From: Macrosoma leucophasiata
Taxonomy: Eukaryota; Arthropoda; Insecta; Lepidoptera; Hedylidae
Direction: 5' to 3'
Length of the DNA stretch: 64,000 nt
Assembly: GCA_036365455.1 (NCBI GenBank)
Contig: JAWQUS010000007.1
Span: forward strand, 18,678,001-18,742,000
Shown here: in pieces, positions 55,425 through 64,000 of the stretch
How positions within the stretch are numbered: the stretch's first letter is position 1
Layout of the letters: each line of letters starts with the position of its first letter
Notes under the pieces: generated by a model
Database searches by the model: none
Told to the model about the DNA's origin: nothing
The model's input: the letters and a program-made list of their open reading frames with translations, nothing else
Made by a program: the position numbers and the translations under genes

Positions 55425-55655
55425 GCCAAATGGTATTTGTTCATCACTATTGCGTTCTGGTTAGATGGTAATGTATCGCTCCGTAACACAACGGCCCTGT
55501 AATTTCCGACAGAGGCATAACACCTTAGGCCTCAGAAGTGGTAACGCATCTGCATTTTGACCTTGGTCTTTGTGTGGGTGTCTATAGGCTGCAGTCATCA
55601 CTTAACATCAATGTGAACTGCATGCTTGTTTACCACTTCCACCACATAAAAAAAA
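55425..55655 (-). repeat. Family B copy, minus strand
   Basis: TGCCGCCAAATGGTATTTG, CGGCCCTGTAATTTCCGAC, AGGCATAACACCTTAGGCC, GGTAACGCATCTGCATTTTG, GGCTGCAGTCATCACTTAAC, GTGAACTGCATGCTTGTTTA: the family B order in reverse with the 3' end missing. Confidence 0.8.
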
Positions 55656-55681
55656 GATAAAGGTTTAAACCGTTATCTCTG

Positions 55682-55757
55682 ATAGGCCCGACCCGGGAAT
55701 CGAACCCAGGACCTCCAGCGTAGTAGTAGTGGCCTTCTATCACTAGGCTACAGAAGT
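55682..55757 (-). repeat. tRNA-like sequence between two family B copies
   Basis: On the minus strand it contains TGTAGCCTAGTGATAGAAGG (A-box region), a CTACTACTACG stretch and GAGGTCCTGGGTTCGATTCC (perfect B box GGTTCGATTCC) followed by CGGGTCGGG. The 5' acceptor end does not match the 3' end, and the anticodon arm is filled by repeated ACT. More likely a tRNA-derived SINE head than a working tRNA gene. Confidence 0.5.
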
Positions 55758-55779
55758 ATTATTATATTTATAAGAACTA

Positions 55780-55905
55780 AGGTCTCAGGGTTTACAACGC
55801 ATCTGCATTTGACATCTGGTTGTGTAGATGTTTATCGGCTGCAGTCATCACTCCATACATCCATGTGAACTGCACGCTTGTTTACCACCTACGTTACATT
55901 AAACA
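55780..55905 (-). repeat. Family B fragment, minus strand
   Basis: CAACGCATCTGCATTTGACA, GGCTGCAGTCATCACTCC and GTGAACTGCACGCTTGTTTA: the 5' half of family B only. Confidence 0.7.
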
Positions 55906-56019
55906 AATCTAGTCTTCTTTTGTTAATAATAGTTATAAAAATGTTTAATCTCGCTAAGGTAAAGACAATATATGAGAAGCTTGAAAAATGTATTGAAAAG
56001 ATCATCATGTTCTATCTGA

Positions 56020-56125
56020 ACGTGGTGTGAGTGGTGTCAATAGTCTTCGGCATTAACGAGAGAGTTATGAATGTAGAAGAGGCACGAGAAGTGTGCTTTA
56101 TAAGATCATACGTTTAGGAAGAAGG
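56020..56125 (+). pseudogene. LINE 3' coding remnant
   Basis: GTCAATAGTCTTCGGCATTA through GTAGAAGAGGCACGAGAAGT translates in part as RVMNVEEAREVC, the same ORF2 end as at 11.7, 19.3 and 21.6 kb. Confidence 0.55.
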
Positions 56126-56360
56126 GGAGAGAATTACTAAGTCGAGTTATACTACGGAAGGTGCAGCTAGCTGATTTATATTTTTAGTTGTAGAGCGTCA
56201 GCATAGAAGATCTAGGTAGTCGACGTCACCGTTTCACTTAATTTCCCTGCCGTTAATTGTTACTGTAATGCTACGTACCATAATCCGGTTAGGTAACTAA
56301 TGTACTCTTGTAATTTAATCAAATAATGTTTAATTAATCATTAGGTAATGTAATTAATTA

Positions 56361-56452
56361 AGGAAACTCGCCACTTACAAAAAATCGATCAAATGTAGAG
56401 CTTTTATTACCACTATATTAAATTGTCCATGCGGTCAAGCGGATAGTTTCCT
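56361..56452. mobile_element. Family E MITE, copy 2
   Basis: AGGAAACTCGCCACTT at the left and AAGCGGATAGTTTCCT at the right, with interior TTTTATTACCACTATATTAA similar to the 4,096 copy. Confidence 0.55.
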
Positions 56453-56689
56453 GATAGTGCATAAATTGAGTTACAGAGAGCAAACAGCTATGGCGTTATG
56501 AGGCTTTGGCAATGAGATCGCGCTATTCGTGACACTTCGAAGAATACATAAATAAGAATGAAATATTCGTTGATTACTTAATTGTGAAAACGAATATCTC
56601 TGCTTCATACAAGTTAAGTGTTCCGGGTTCAAATAGAGTGTCACTTTAAAAAACCTAAAGTGAAACCTCTTGTTTTGTTCATAAAAAAA

Positions 56690-56900
56690 TATATTCGGCC
56701 GGTGCGCTGCGGCAACCCGCGAGGCGTATCTCCGGCCGGGCCGCAACAAAGGCCTTATCTTATCATTACCGCCCCATCCCCGCCGATAAATTACCATAAC
56801 TCTCATTTGCATGTACCGACGCGCATTATTTACGAGTGGGAGATGACGGATTTTCTTCCGCTTTCACCAGCCGCAATGCTCACGATACGAGCCTACAGTC
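56690..56900. promoter_or_regulatory. Candidate regulatory patch with inverted POU octamer
   Basis: GC-rich (CGGCCGGTGCGCTGCGGCAA, CTCCGGCCGGGCCGC), then two adjacent GATA-type cores (CTTATCTTATCA) and ATTTGCAT at 56,805-56,812, the reverse of the octamer at 41,207. A 102-aa plus-strand frame and a 113-aa minus-strand frame cross it, neither recognised. Confidence 0.35.
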
Positions 56901-57025
56901 ATCAGCTCTGTTTGTTTACTTTTTAAATGTGTTGAGCAGATGTTGCTGGATGTGTATGGGGAAATATTCGATAATGAATTATGGTTTACTCCCCTATATA
57001 TAAATCACACTATATTTAAAGCTAT

Positions 57026-57086
57026 GACATCATCACTTAACGTCAATGCGAACTGCATGCTTGTTTGCCACTTCCATTACATAAAA
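57026..57086 (-). repeat. Family B fragment, minus strand
   Basis: ATCATCACTTAACGTCAATG, CGAACTGCATGCTTGTTTGC, CACTTCCATTACATAAAAAA: only the first 60 bases of the family. Confidence 0.75.
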
Positions 57087-57527
57087 AAGACCTGGTAAAT
57101 AAAAATGTAATGTCTCTTTCATAAATTATTGTGAAGCTTGATTATCGCCCTTTGTTTAATAGGTTGATGACCCGATTGATGATAAAATTAAATAAACTGT
57201 GTGTTATTTTTAAGTAAGTTTCTGTTTTCCAACATAGTGTTTTGCTTAGATTTTAAATTAATCGTAAGATAGTAAGTAACATTGGGTAAGTATTCTATTA
57301 CGCTTACTTGTCACATTGACACGATGTAACTATTAATAATCATTTTGCGTTACTTAATATACAATACATATAACATTATTATGCAACGAGTGGTAATGCA
57401 GGAATGTACCTATAGTAGCAATTGTAGTAATAGGAGTAGTATAGGTAGGTAGGTATATTAGTTTAGCACATAACATATATTCAAATTACAATTTGAATCA
57501 AAACAAGTATAAACAGTAAGTTAACCG
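57087..57527. other. AT-rich spacer
   Basis: No recognisable feature apart from a GTAGGTAGGTAGGTA run at about 57,442. Confidence 0.5.
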
Positions 57528-58092
57528 TTTTTAGGGTTCCGTAGTAAACAAGGAAGAGACTTGAAATTTGGCACAAGTTTACACCTTAATCACGCCTACA
57601 AAGTGGTAGAATAAAAACGTGAAAAAAATTTTTTTTTAGGGTAACCTACTAGTAACGCGCGGATATTTTATTTAATTTTCTTTTTTCATATAGTGTGGGG
57701 TATCCTTGGATAGGTCTTTTCAAAATATTATGGGTGTGCGAATATCATTTTCCGATTTATTTAACTGTTCGTGACTCATTAAGCTTTAAAGTGCAAATTT
57801 TCGTTAGACTCATGTGTTCCCCCCCCTACAGACTAAACGGTTGCTGTTAGAAATTCAAACGTTACGGCGATAGTAGCTACATATAACGAAATTAAAAGGA
57901 AAACTATCACACTAAAGTTGGCCTTGTAAGTTTGCGAGTTATAGTCCAAAAAAACCAACTCGAAAATTTTGAACAAGTCCATTGAAAATATTTATTTGTT
58001 TTTTTCATTATTCGATCACATTCAATCTCTTACTCTGTAACTACGGAACCCTACACTGCGCGTGGCCCGACATGCACTTGACAGGTTTTTTT
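57528..58092 (-). repeat. Family C-related repeat, copy 3
   Basis: Plus-strand start TTTTTAGGGTTCCGTAGT and end CTACGGAACCCTACACTGCG, then CGTGGCCCGACATGCACTTG and ACAGGTTTTTTT. Read on the minus strand, the start AACCTGTCAAGTGCATGTCG corresponds to CCGGACAAGTGCGAGTTCGA of the other copies. The interior differs, so it is a subfamily. Confidence 0.65.
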
Positions 58093-59030
58093 ATATTAAC
58101 GTTAATTGCTACTTATAACAGAATAATTGGGAAATCCCAATCGTTTAAACGTCGACTCCACTTGGACGAAGACCTACATTCTCTGTATTTGAACCTCAAC
58201 TCTAGGTTGGTTTTGAGATGAATAGTTGGAACTATAGTAATTAACTAATTAGTGACCTACAATACAATATTATTATTGAAATGTTTTAATTGATTTATTT
58301 ATGACTGATAGTGCTAGCTTAATCACATATATATACACAACAATACTATGTAACCATGTTTTGTCACTTCATGATAAAAAAAATATACTTACCTACCTAC
58401 CTAGGAATTGGTGTAACTTGAAAATAATTTTATGTAACGGTTTCTAAATAAAGAACACTAAATTTTAATATTATTATCGGCTACTATAGTCATGAAATAC
58501 ACTATTTTTAGACACAAACTAAACAAATCTATACTACAAATCTAGAGTTTTCGTTTGATCGCGAATAACTCAGTTCTGTTTACTCGGCACCATTCGTGTT
58601 ATGGTAATACATACTGAACAACGGGACGCTTCAAAAGTCCTACACGTGTAACTATCATGAAGTGTATAAGGCGTGTAATTTTATGAGTGAACTGAAATAA
58701 TTTCAAATAACATTAAGATATTCATGTACTGTATGTTATGGCTAGAGGTAGGTGTAAACATCTGAAGAATAGTCGACCAAAGGTAGGTTTATGTAAAAAC
58801 TAAAGTACGTATTTTCATAAAACACACGGCGTTATGATAATTCTTCATCTGTCGTGATTTCACCTTAATTTTTTCTCAATCATTACGCTGCGCTGTTGAC
58901 AGAGTGCTCGTGATCATCATGTTGTCGCGATCCAAACCATTGCTATCTTTCCCACAATGTATATACTTAAAATTATTATTGTAATTATATTTATACTTGT
59001 ATTTTATGTATCTTCTTATTTTATATATTA
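58093..59030. other. AT-rich spacer
   Basis: No recognisable gene. Confidence 0.5.
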
Positions 59031-59304
59031 CTAGCTGACCCGGCAAACTTCGTATTGCCTCAGAATAATAATATGACATGTGTCTAAGGTTTGATAGATA
59101 CGGACTATTTGTATGGGAAAATTAAATGGTGGTTTTTACTATTTCCCTTCAATTTCTTCATATTTTCTTACCTTTTAAACATTCCCTGGACTTCCAAAAA
59201 TCATTCAAAATCAATATTAGCCAAATCGGTCCAGCCCACAGGTCCAGCCATTCACGCGTGATGCCGTGACCAAGGAAAACGGGTTGCATTTTTATATATA
59301 TAGA
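59031..59304 (-). mobile_element. Non-autonomous Helitron-like element (274 bp)
   Basis: On the minus strand: A|TCTATATATATAAAAATGCA at the 5' end and GAAGTTTGCCGGGTCAGCTAG|T at the 3' end. Both termini and the A-T insertion point fit Helitrons. The phrase GGACCGATTTGG is the same block as in the other copies. Confidence 0.65.
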
Positions 59305-59369
59305 TTTTTAAACTTACTGCTAAAACTTACTCTTAGTTTTTTCTATCGCTCTCTATTCAAATTGCACCT

Positions 59370-59482
59370 TCCACAATTCTGTTTTACTACCCAAAGGTTG
59401 GCTGTTAGAGAATGCCTAGTGGCATTAAGCTCGCCCAATGTACCAGGTGCATTAAAGCATAAATAAATCAATAAATAAATGT
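59370..59482 (+). repeat. Retroelement 3' end with AATA-type tail
   Basis: TTGGCTGTTAGAGAATGCCT, AGTGGCATTAAGCTCGCCC, GTGCATTAAAGCATAAATAA and an AAATCAATAAATAAAT tail form the 3' end of a common lepidopteran non-LTR type. No ORF2 motif left. Confidence 0.45.
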
Positions 59483-60069
59483 CTCTCCATTTCGCTCCAT
59501 TAGTCGTCACGTGCACTTATGCTACTACTGCTAACTTTTTTGGTCGATCCATCGCATGGGCGATCTACCATGCGGTCTGGAACCTTCGGCTGGAATAATT
59601 AACCCTTCCGGAGATGTGGCTGAAAAACCTAAGAACGCGTGCTCTTATATGAGCTGATAGACATTATCTGATGTGTAGTTACTCGAGTAGGTATACCATT
59701 TGTGCAGAATTCAGTCCACGATTGTCTTCCTCCAGCACAAGGATTTCGTAAAAAATCGTGATTTTAGTGTCCTTTGTGACATAACTTTTCCTTCAAATCT
59801 TCATAAGCTTTTGCGTTTCTTATATTCTTCTTATATTAAGTACCTACTATTTAAAGTTACAAAATTTGTCCCTTTCTTCCAACAGTAAGAATGCAAATTA
59901 ACTCAACCCTTCAACCAAATCCGATCGTTTCGAGCTGACAAGACAAAACTCTAAGCACTGGTTAGTCAAAGGAAACCCTTTGTGCTAGGGTATGTTTTTT
60001 TCTCGGACTTTCACTTCCTCGGTGCTATGGTGATTTAGTAAATAATCGGCTAATGTTAACGCATGCAGA
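59483..60069. other. Spacer
   Basis: No recognisable gene. Confidence 0.5.
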
Positions 60070-60358
60070 TTAACTTTTTTTTATATATATAATAGAAATG
60101 GTAAACAAGCATGCAGTTCACATTGATGTTAAGTGATGACTGCAGCCTATAGAAAACCCACACAAAGACCAATGTCAAAATGCAGATGCGTTACCACTCC
60201 TGAGGCCTAAGGTGTTATGCCTCTGTGCCAGATATTACATTACCACCTGACCGGAACACGATAGTGCTGAACACTACCGTTTAGCGGCAAGTATATTAGG
60301 TAATGCGATGGTGCCTAAGCCCGCGAGCTCCGTCACTGGAGCTCTACCACCAGTAAAG
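60070..60358 (+). repeat. Family B copy, full length
   Basis: Closest match to the 8,846 copy. CAAGCATGCAGTTCACATTG, TGTTAAGTGATGACTGCAGC, CTCCTGAGGCCTAAGGTGTT, ACCGGAACACGATAGTGCTG and the GAGCTCCGTCACTGGAGCTC hairpin are all present, with one small deletion near GTGCCAGATATTACATTACC. Confidence 0.85.
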
Positions 60359-61274
60359 CATTAGCCGGTTATTATTGCTAAGTCATAACATATATGTTCA
60401 TTTAGGTAGTCGGTAAACAAGGAACCTACCCATTGAGAATCCGAATGGTAGAAGTCCTAGTTGAATTTTATGGCTGGAATTTTATAGAGATCTATGACCA
60501 AAAGGATGATCAGGTGAACCATAACATTGTATTTCAGAAAGGAATTATAATTTATTACCCATAAAGCTGAAATCGTTACAGATTGTGTTTTATGGTCTTA
60601 CGCGTTATCGGACATGGGAAACTGGATCTCCATTCGCACTGAAGATACCTTAAGGATAAAAAACATGACTAAGAAATTCATTTACGTACCTTTGTAGTCC
60701 AGTCCAGTACGACCTTGACGACGGATCATCATCTTTACGAAGCCTGTACTTTGTCTTACTGTTTAATTTCGAGAAGTTCTCTCAAGATACAATAGGGAAC
60801 AAAATCCATTGTTCGAAGTTAGTTAAACATGTATTTTAAGATTTTGCATTTACCAAATTGAAAACATATTCGCAAAATTGAATGTTTCATATAAAAGCTT
60901 ACGTAGTCAAGTCTGGATTAAATTCAAGTTATCTCAAAACAACATCTATAGGCTCACGAAAATATCGAAAGAGACAAGGCTTGCTATCGTCACTTAACGG
61001 TATTTCAAACAAATTAGAAAGCATTTTGTTTTCATCCACAAATACACTTAAACTTGAAAGCGTAATTAGGATTATGCAGAACTGCATTAAGATAGAAATG
61101 AGCAATTTACTCTCACAAGCTGTCTCGGTGCCTATAATACCCTTCGTGTAATGTTTTAATGCGCACTCAAAATTAGGGAGCACTGATAAAATGGGAAGCA
61201 AGTCTTAAATTACTCACTTACAGAGTAGTTATCCGAAAGAGCTTTTAAATCATTCACAAAACACTAATGGACGT
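60359..61274. other. Spacer
   Basis: Two overlapping frames of about 90 aa (60,882-61,151 + and 60,929-61,201 -) have no known motif. Confidence 0.45.
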
Positions 61275-61311
61275 GGGGTAAGGGCGCGGGGCGAAGGGAA
61301 GGGCAGGGGGG
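61275..61311 (+). other. G-quadruplex-capable G-run cluster
   Basis: Six G-runs of 3-6 within 37 bases, with spacers of 2-4, on the plus strand, in AT-rich surroundings. Fits the G3+N1-7 pattern with runs to spare. Confidence 0.75.
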
Positions 61312-61859
61312 AGCAGATGTAGTCCCTAGCGAGCAATGAAATGGAGATATAACAATATAAAGGTGTGCGTTTGAATTACTGTGAATTGCAATTCGGAGTG
61401 CAAGGTACGGCCGATGCAAGGGATGACAAATCGAATCCCTAATTGTACAATTTTTTTATACTTACTATAGATATGTTAAAGTTCGTTTCCATGCAATCCT
61501 CGCGTGACCAATCCCTCTGCGGTACTCGGTCTCTCTCGCACACGATAATTAAATTAGCCTTTTAAATTTTATCGTTTTGTAATATATTTCTATAGTCATA
61601 GAGATAAAGTTAATTAGACATTAAATAAACATGCATGTTGATAGTAAAATGAAATGTATGTCTTTTATGATGTTAACTAAGTGCTGCACTGTAATAATCA
61701 GTCCCCAGACGCATTTAGTTAAAAAATGCTTTCATTCTCTCTCATACTCTCTATTAATTAGAATAAAAAATGAACGCATAGGTACTTTTGTCTACCGAAA
61801 TTATGCATTAGTAGAAAATACAATCCATTTCAATATTTATATGTAGAACAAACTTGAGC

Positions 61860-62680
61860 GTTGTTCCAGGGAACTGTTGCAGGAATAATAAATGTCGAGG
61901 GGTCTGCGAAGGGCGCCCGAGTGCCATTATTATCGGCGGCAATTTAATTAGATCCCCTACGTTATTACCACTGATTCGTTTTATAATGCCGCTCTAATAT
62001 CCATCCAACGACTGCAATCGACCCGTGTTTGTTATAGGAAATTTAATGTGACTATTTAAATGACTGTTATTCGAACCTAATTGTGTTTCTTGGCGATCAC
62101 GAATATCACATAAATATTAAACCACTGAGACTAAATACCACGTTGCAATTACGTTTTCCAGCATGGACCCACTACGCTTGTGGACGCGTCGAAAATCACA
62201 ACGGGCTATAATACGAGATCAAACTAAAATTCAGTTTAAAAGCCATAAAATTACTTTCTGAACGTCGGAATTTGATCACTCGACGCAATCACCCGCGCCG
62301 ATAGGCTTCCGGCTCATCGATATTCGTAACGAATCGTCGAAATTCAATAATTATCGAACACGACTTCATTCATGAAAAAAGGTTGTAAAAAGGTGTGAAT
62401 GGAGAGAGGAAATTCGTCAGAGCAACGAGCTGTTTTTGTGGGGCTTGCGGCTCGGGACGGAGTTTGTCGCTCCTCGGCCTCCCTCGGTCGAGCCTCGTAG
62501 TAGATAAGATACGGAGCAGGCGGTAATCGACCAAACTGGTTGAATGGAAGTCGATCGTTCATTCATTGAAGTTGGGATGCCATCACGCAAGGGTGGCCTC
62601 GTCCACAGCCGACTCCACGCCATCTACGACGATGCGACATTACATTCACTCGTGAGCCGATCGGGCCTCCTTGTCATTAC
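61860..62680. promoter_or_regulatory. GC-richer blocks, candidate regulatory DNA
   Basis: 61,895-61,960 (GAGGGGTCTGCGAAGGGCGC, CATTATTATCGGCGGCAATT, TAATTAGATCCCC) and 62,270-62,680 (CGACGCAATCACCCGCGCCG and nearby CG-rich phrases) lie between AT-rich stretches. Two short minus-strand frames at 62,344-62,623 overlap each other and look like composition effects. Confidence 0.25.
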
Positions 62681-64000
62681 AACACTACTCATTCACAATT
62701 AAAGAGTGACGACATAAAATTTTAATAGCAAGACGTGTTATTTTAACATATCCATCTGTGAATAACAGCGACTAGATGATAAACTATTTAATCATCGTGT
62801 CTGTTCGTTAAACGTAAGCAGGAAAATCAGTGTTAAATTCTTCGAATTTCCAAGTTAAGATGGAATATTTGATACATTTTATTCCCTTCTGCTTTGATCT
62901 GTGTAAACAGGTCAAGTCAAAGTGTAGGAAATGTGTTAGTTGTGTTTTTATTGCCGACCGTAATAAATTTATAGTTTGTAGGTATACCTATAACTACTTG
63001 CACCCACGCAACTACCAATAAAATGGTCATTGCTACGGCGGAGTGCAGTATAAATAAATACAAAGCAAGGACATTTATTCCAAGACCACGTGCTTAATGA
63101 TGCCAATTATTTATTTTTATAGATATGTACACTGACAAATATATTCCTATAGAGTAGGTATATACATTTGAAAATATGTCTCTTTACTGATCTTTACGAC
63201 ATGTGTCCGATCTATTTGATGTAGTAAGGTACAGGAGGTCTAAACAAATCTCTTCGACGTTGAGTTGGTATCAAATTTCGAAATAGGTACATACTATGCA
63301 AACGAAGCTGGGAGGCCAATAATGTATAAACTTAATGGGTTTCATCTTGCGCTGGTCACGTCTATAATTGATCCGAGGACCTATTCTGGTGCAAATAAAA
63401 ACGTCCAATTTCAATCCTAATTCGATCAGTTTTAATGATTATGTTTCCAACTTCATTTATTTTACTGTACCAATCACATGTAGGTAAATAATACATACTA
63501 TACACGAATGGTATCATCTTACGTTTGCATATTAGATGATTTAATTTAAATAAAATAAATTTTAAAAAAAATAGAAGAGGAGCGGAAGACTCTTTTTGCT
63601 TTTGAAAGTGAAAGACTAGACTTAAATACATAATTATATAAAATGTATACCTGTCCGATGAGCAAGACAAGTGTTAAGTATCAATTAGGTACTTGAAAGG
63701 CATTTCGTCTCCAAAAATTCAACAATCAATGAAGACAAACCAGTTCATACAATACAAGAATTCTGGATTCGGACTGATAAAATGTTTTAACTGAAACTTT
63801 TTTCTTTTTAATCAGCAAGCTTTGTATTTTTATGTCAAAGCCAGTTCTCAGCGTACGTGTTTGAGCAGGGAACTACATAATTAGCCATGCAGTGTGCGTG
63901 AAATGAATGTTTATTTCATGGCATAAAATAAACACCGGTTCGACGCCAAACGCTAGTTTGATGGCATCCTTGACCTGATATTAATTTTACGCTCATTTTC
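62681..64000. other. AT-rich spacer to window end
   Basis: No recognisable gene or repeat. A 102-aa minus-strand frame at 63,362-63,670 has no known motif. Confidence 0.5.

Noticed and set aside
55682..55757. Functional tRNA gene
   Set aside because: The B box is good, but the acceptor ends do not pair and the anticodon region is replaced by repeated ACT.
56471..56926. Overlapping 102-aa and 113-aa frames as genes
   Set aside because: They are on opposite strands of a GC-rich patch and neither resembles a known protein.
1..64000. Bacterial-type operons, phage or secretion loci
   Set aside because: No long co-directional ORF series or Shine-Dalgarno spacing; the repeat content is that of an insect nuclear genome.

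Overview
The window looks like nuclear DNA of a moth or butterfly (Lepidoptera). It is AT-rich with scattered GC-rich patches, has many runs of the GTAGGTA type, and is crowded with dispersed repeats of the kinds common in lepidopteran genomes: short foldback MITEs, A|TC...CTAG|T Helitron-like elements, decayed LINEs, a mariner, and a SINE whose 5' part resembles 5S rRNA. I found no convincing host protein-coding exon and no host RNA gene. The window is best read as a gene-poor intergenic or intronic region.

The main coding feature is a nearly intact two-ORF non-LTR retrotransposon on the minus strand (about 28.9-34.8 kb). It has a long 5' UTR with internal tandem repeats, a 548-aa ORF1 (two coiled-coil regions, a basic stretch and an SGNH-like fold), a 988-aa ORF2 (endonuclease and reverse transcriptase) and a short tandem-hexamer tail. 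ORF2 has no usable ATG. ORF1 ends with T TTA AAC directly before its TAG, and a -1 slip there enters the ORF2 frame exactly; a possible stem-loop lies downstream. This is the most interesting observation in the window.

A mariner (45,872-47,359) has matching terminal repeats and a TA duplication, but its transposase has three frameshifts and its 3' UTR carries a probable nested insertion. Four copies of the 5S-like SINE lie at 1.9, 12.1, 16.7 and 47.4 kb. A second short repeat ('family B' here) occurs at least ten times, with internal duplications and a nested arrangement around 20-21 kb. A third ('family C') occurs at 0-0.4, 20.3-20.8 and 57.5-58.1 kb. Small foldback elements, Helitron-like elements and LINE 3' fragments fill much of the rest.

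Between the repeats are GC-richer, homeodomain-site-rich patches (about 3.4, 6.6, 18.2, 22.6, 28.1, 38.6-39.2, 40.6, 41.1, 56.7, 61.9 and 62.3 kb). They could be cis-regulatory DNA of a developmental gene outside the window; that is inference from composition. A threefold diverged tandem duplication (23.5-24.5 kb) shares an invariant 17-bp core. Family letters A-H are labels used only here.
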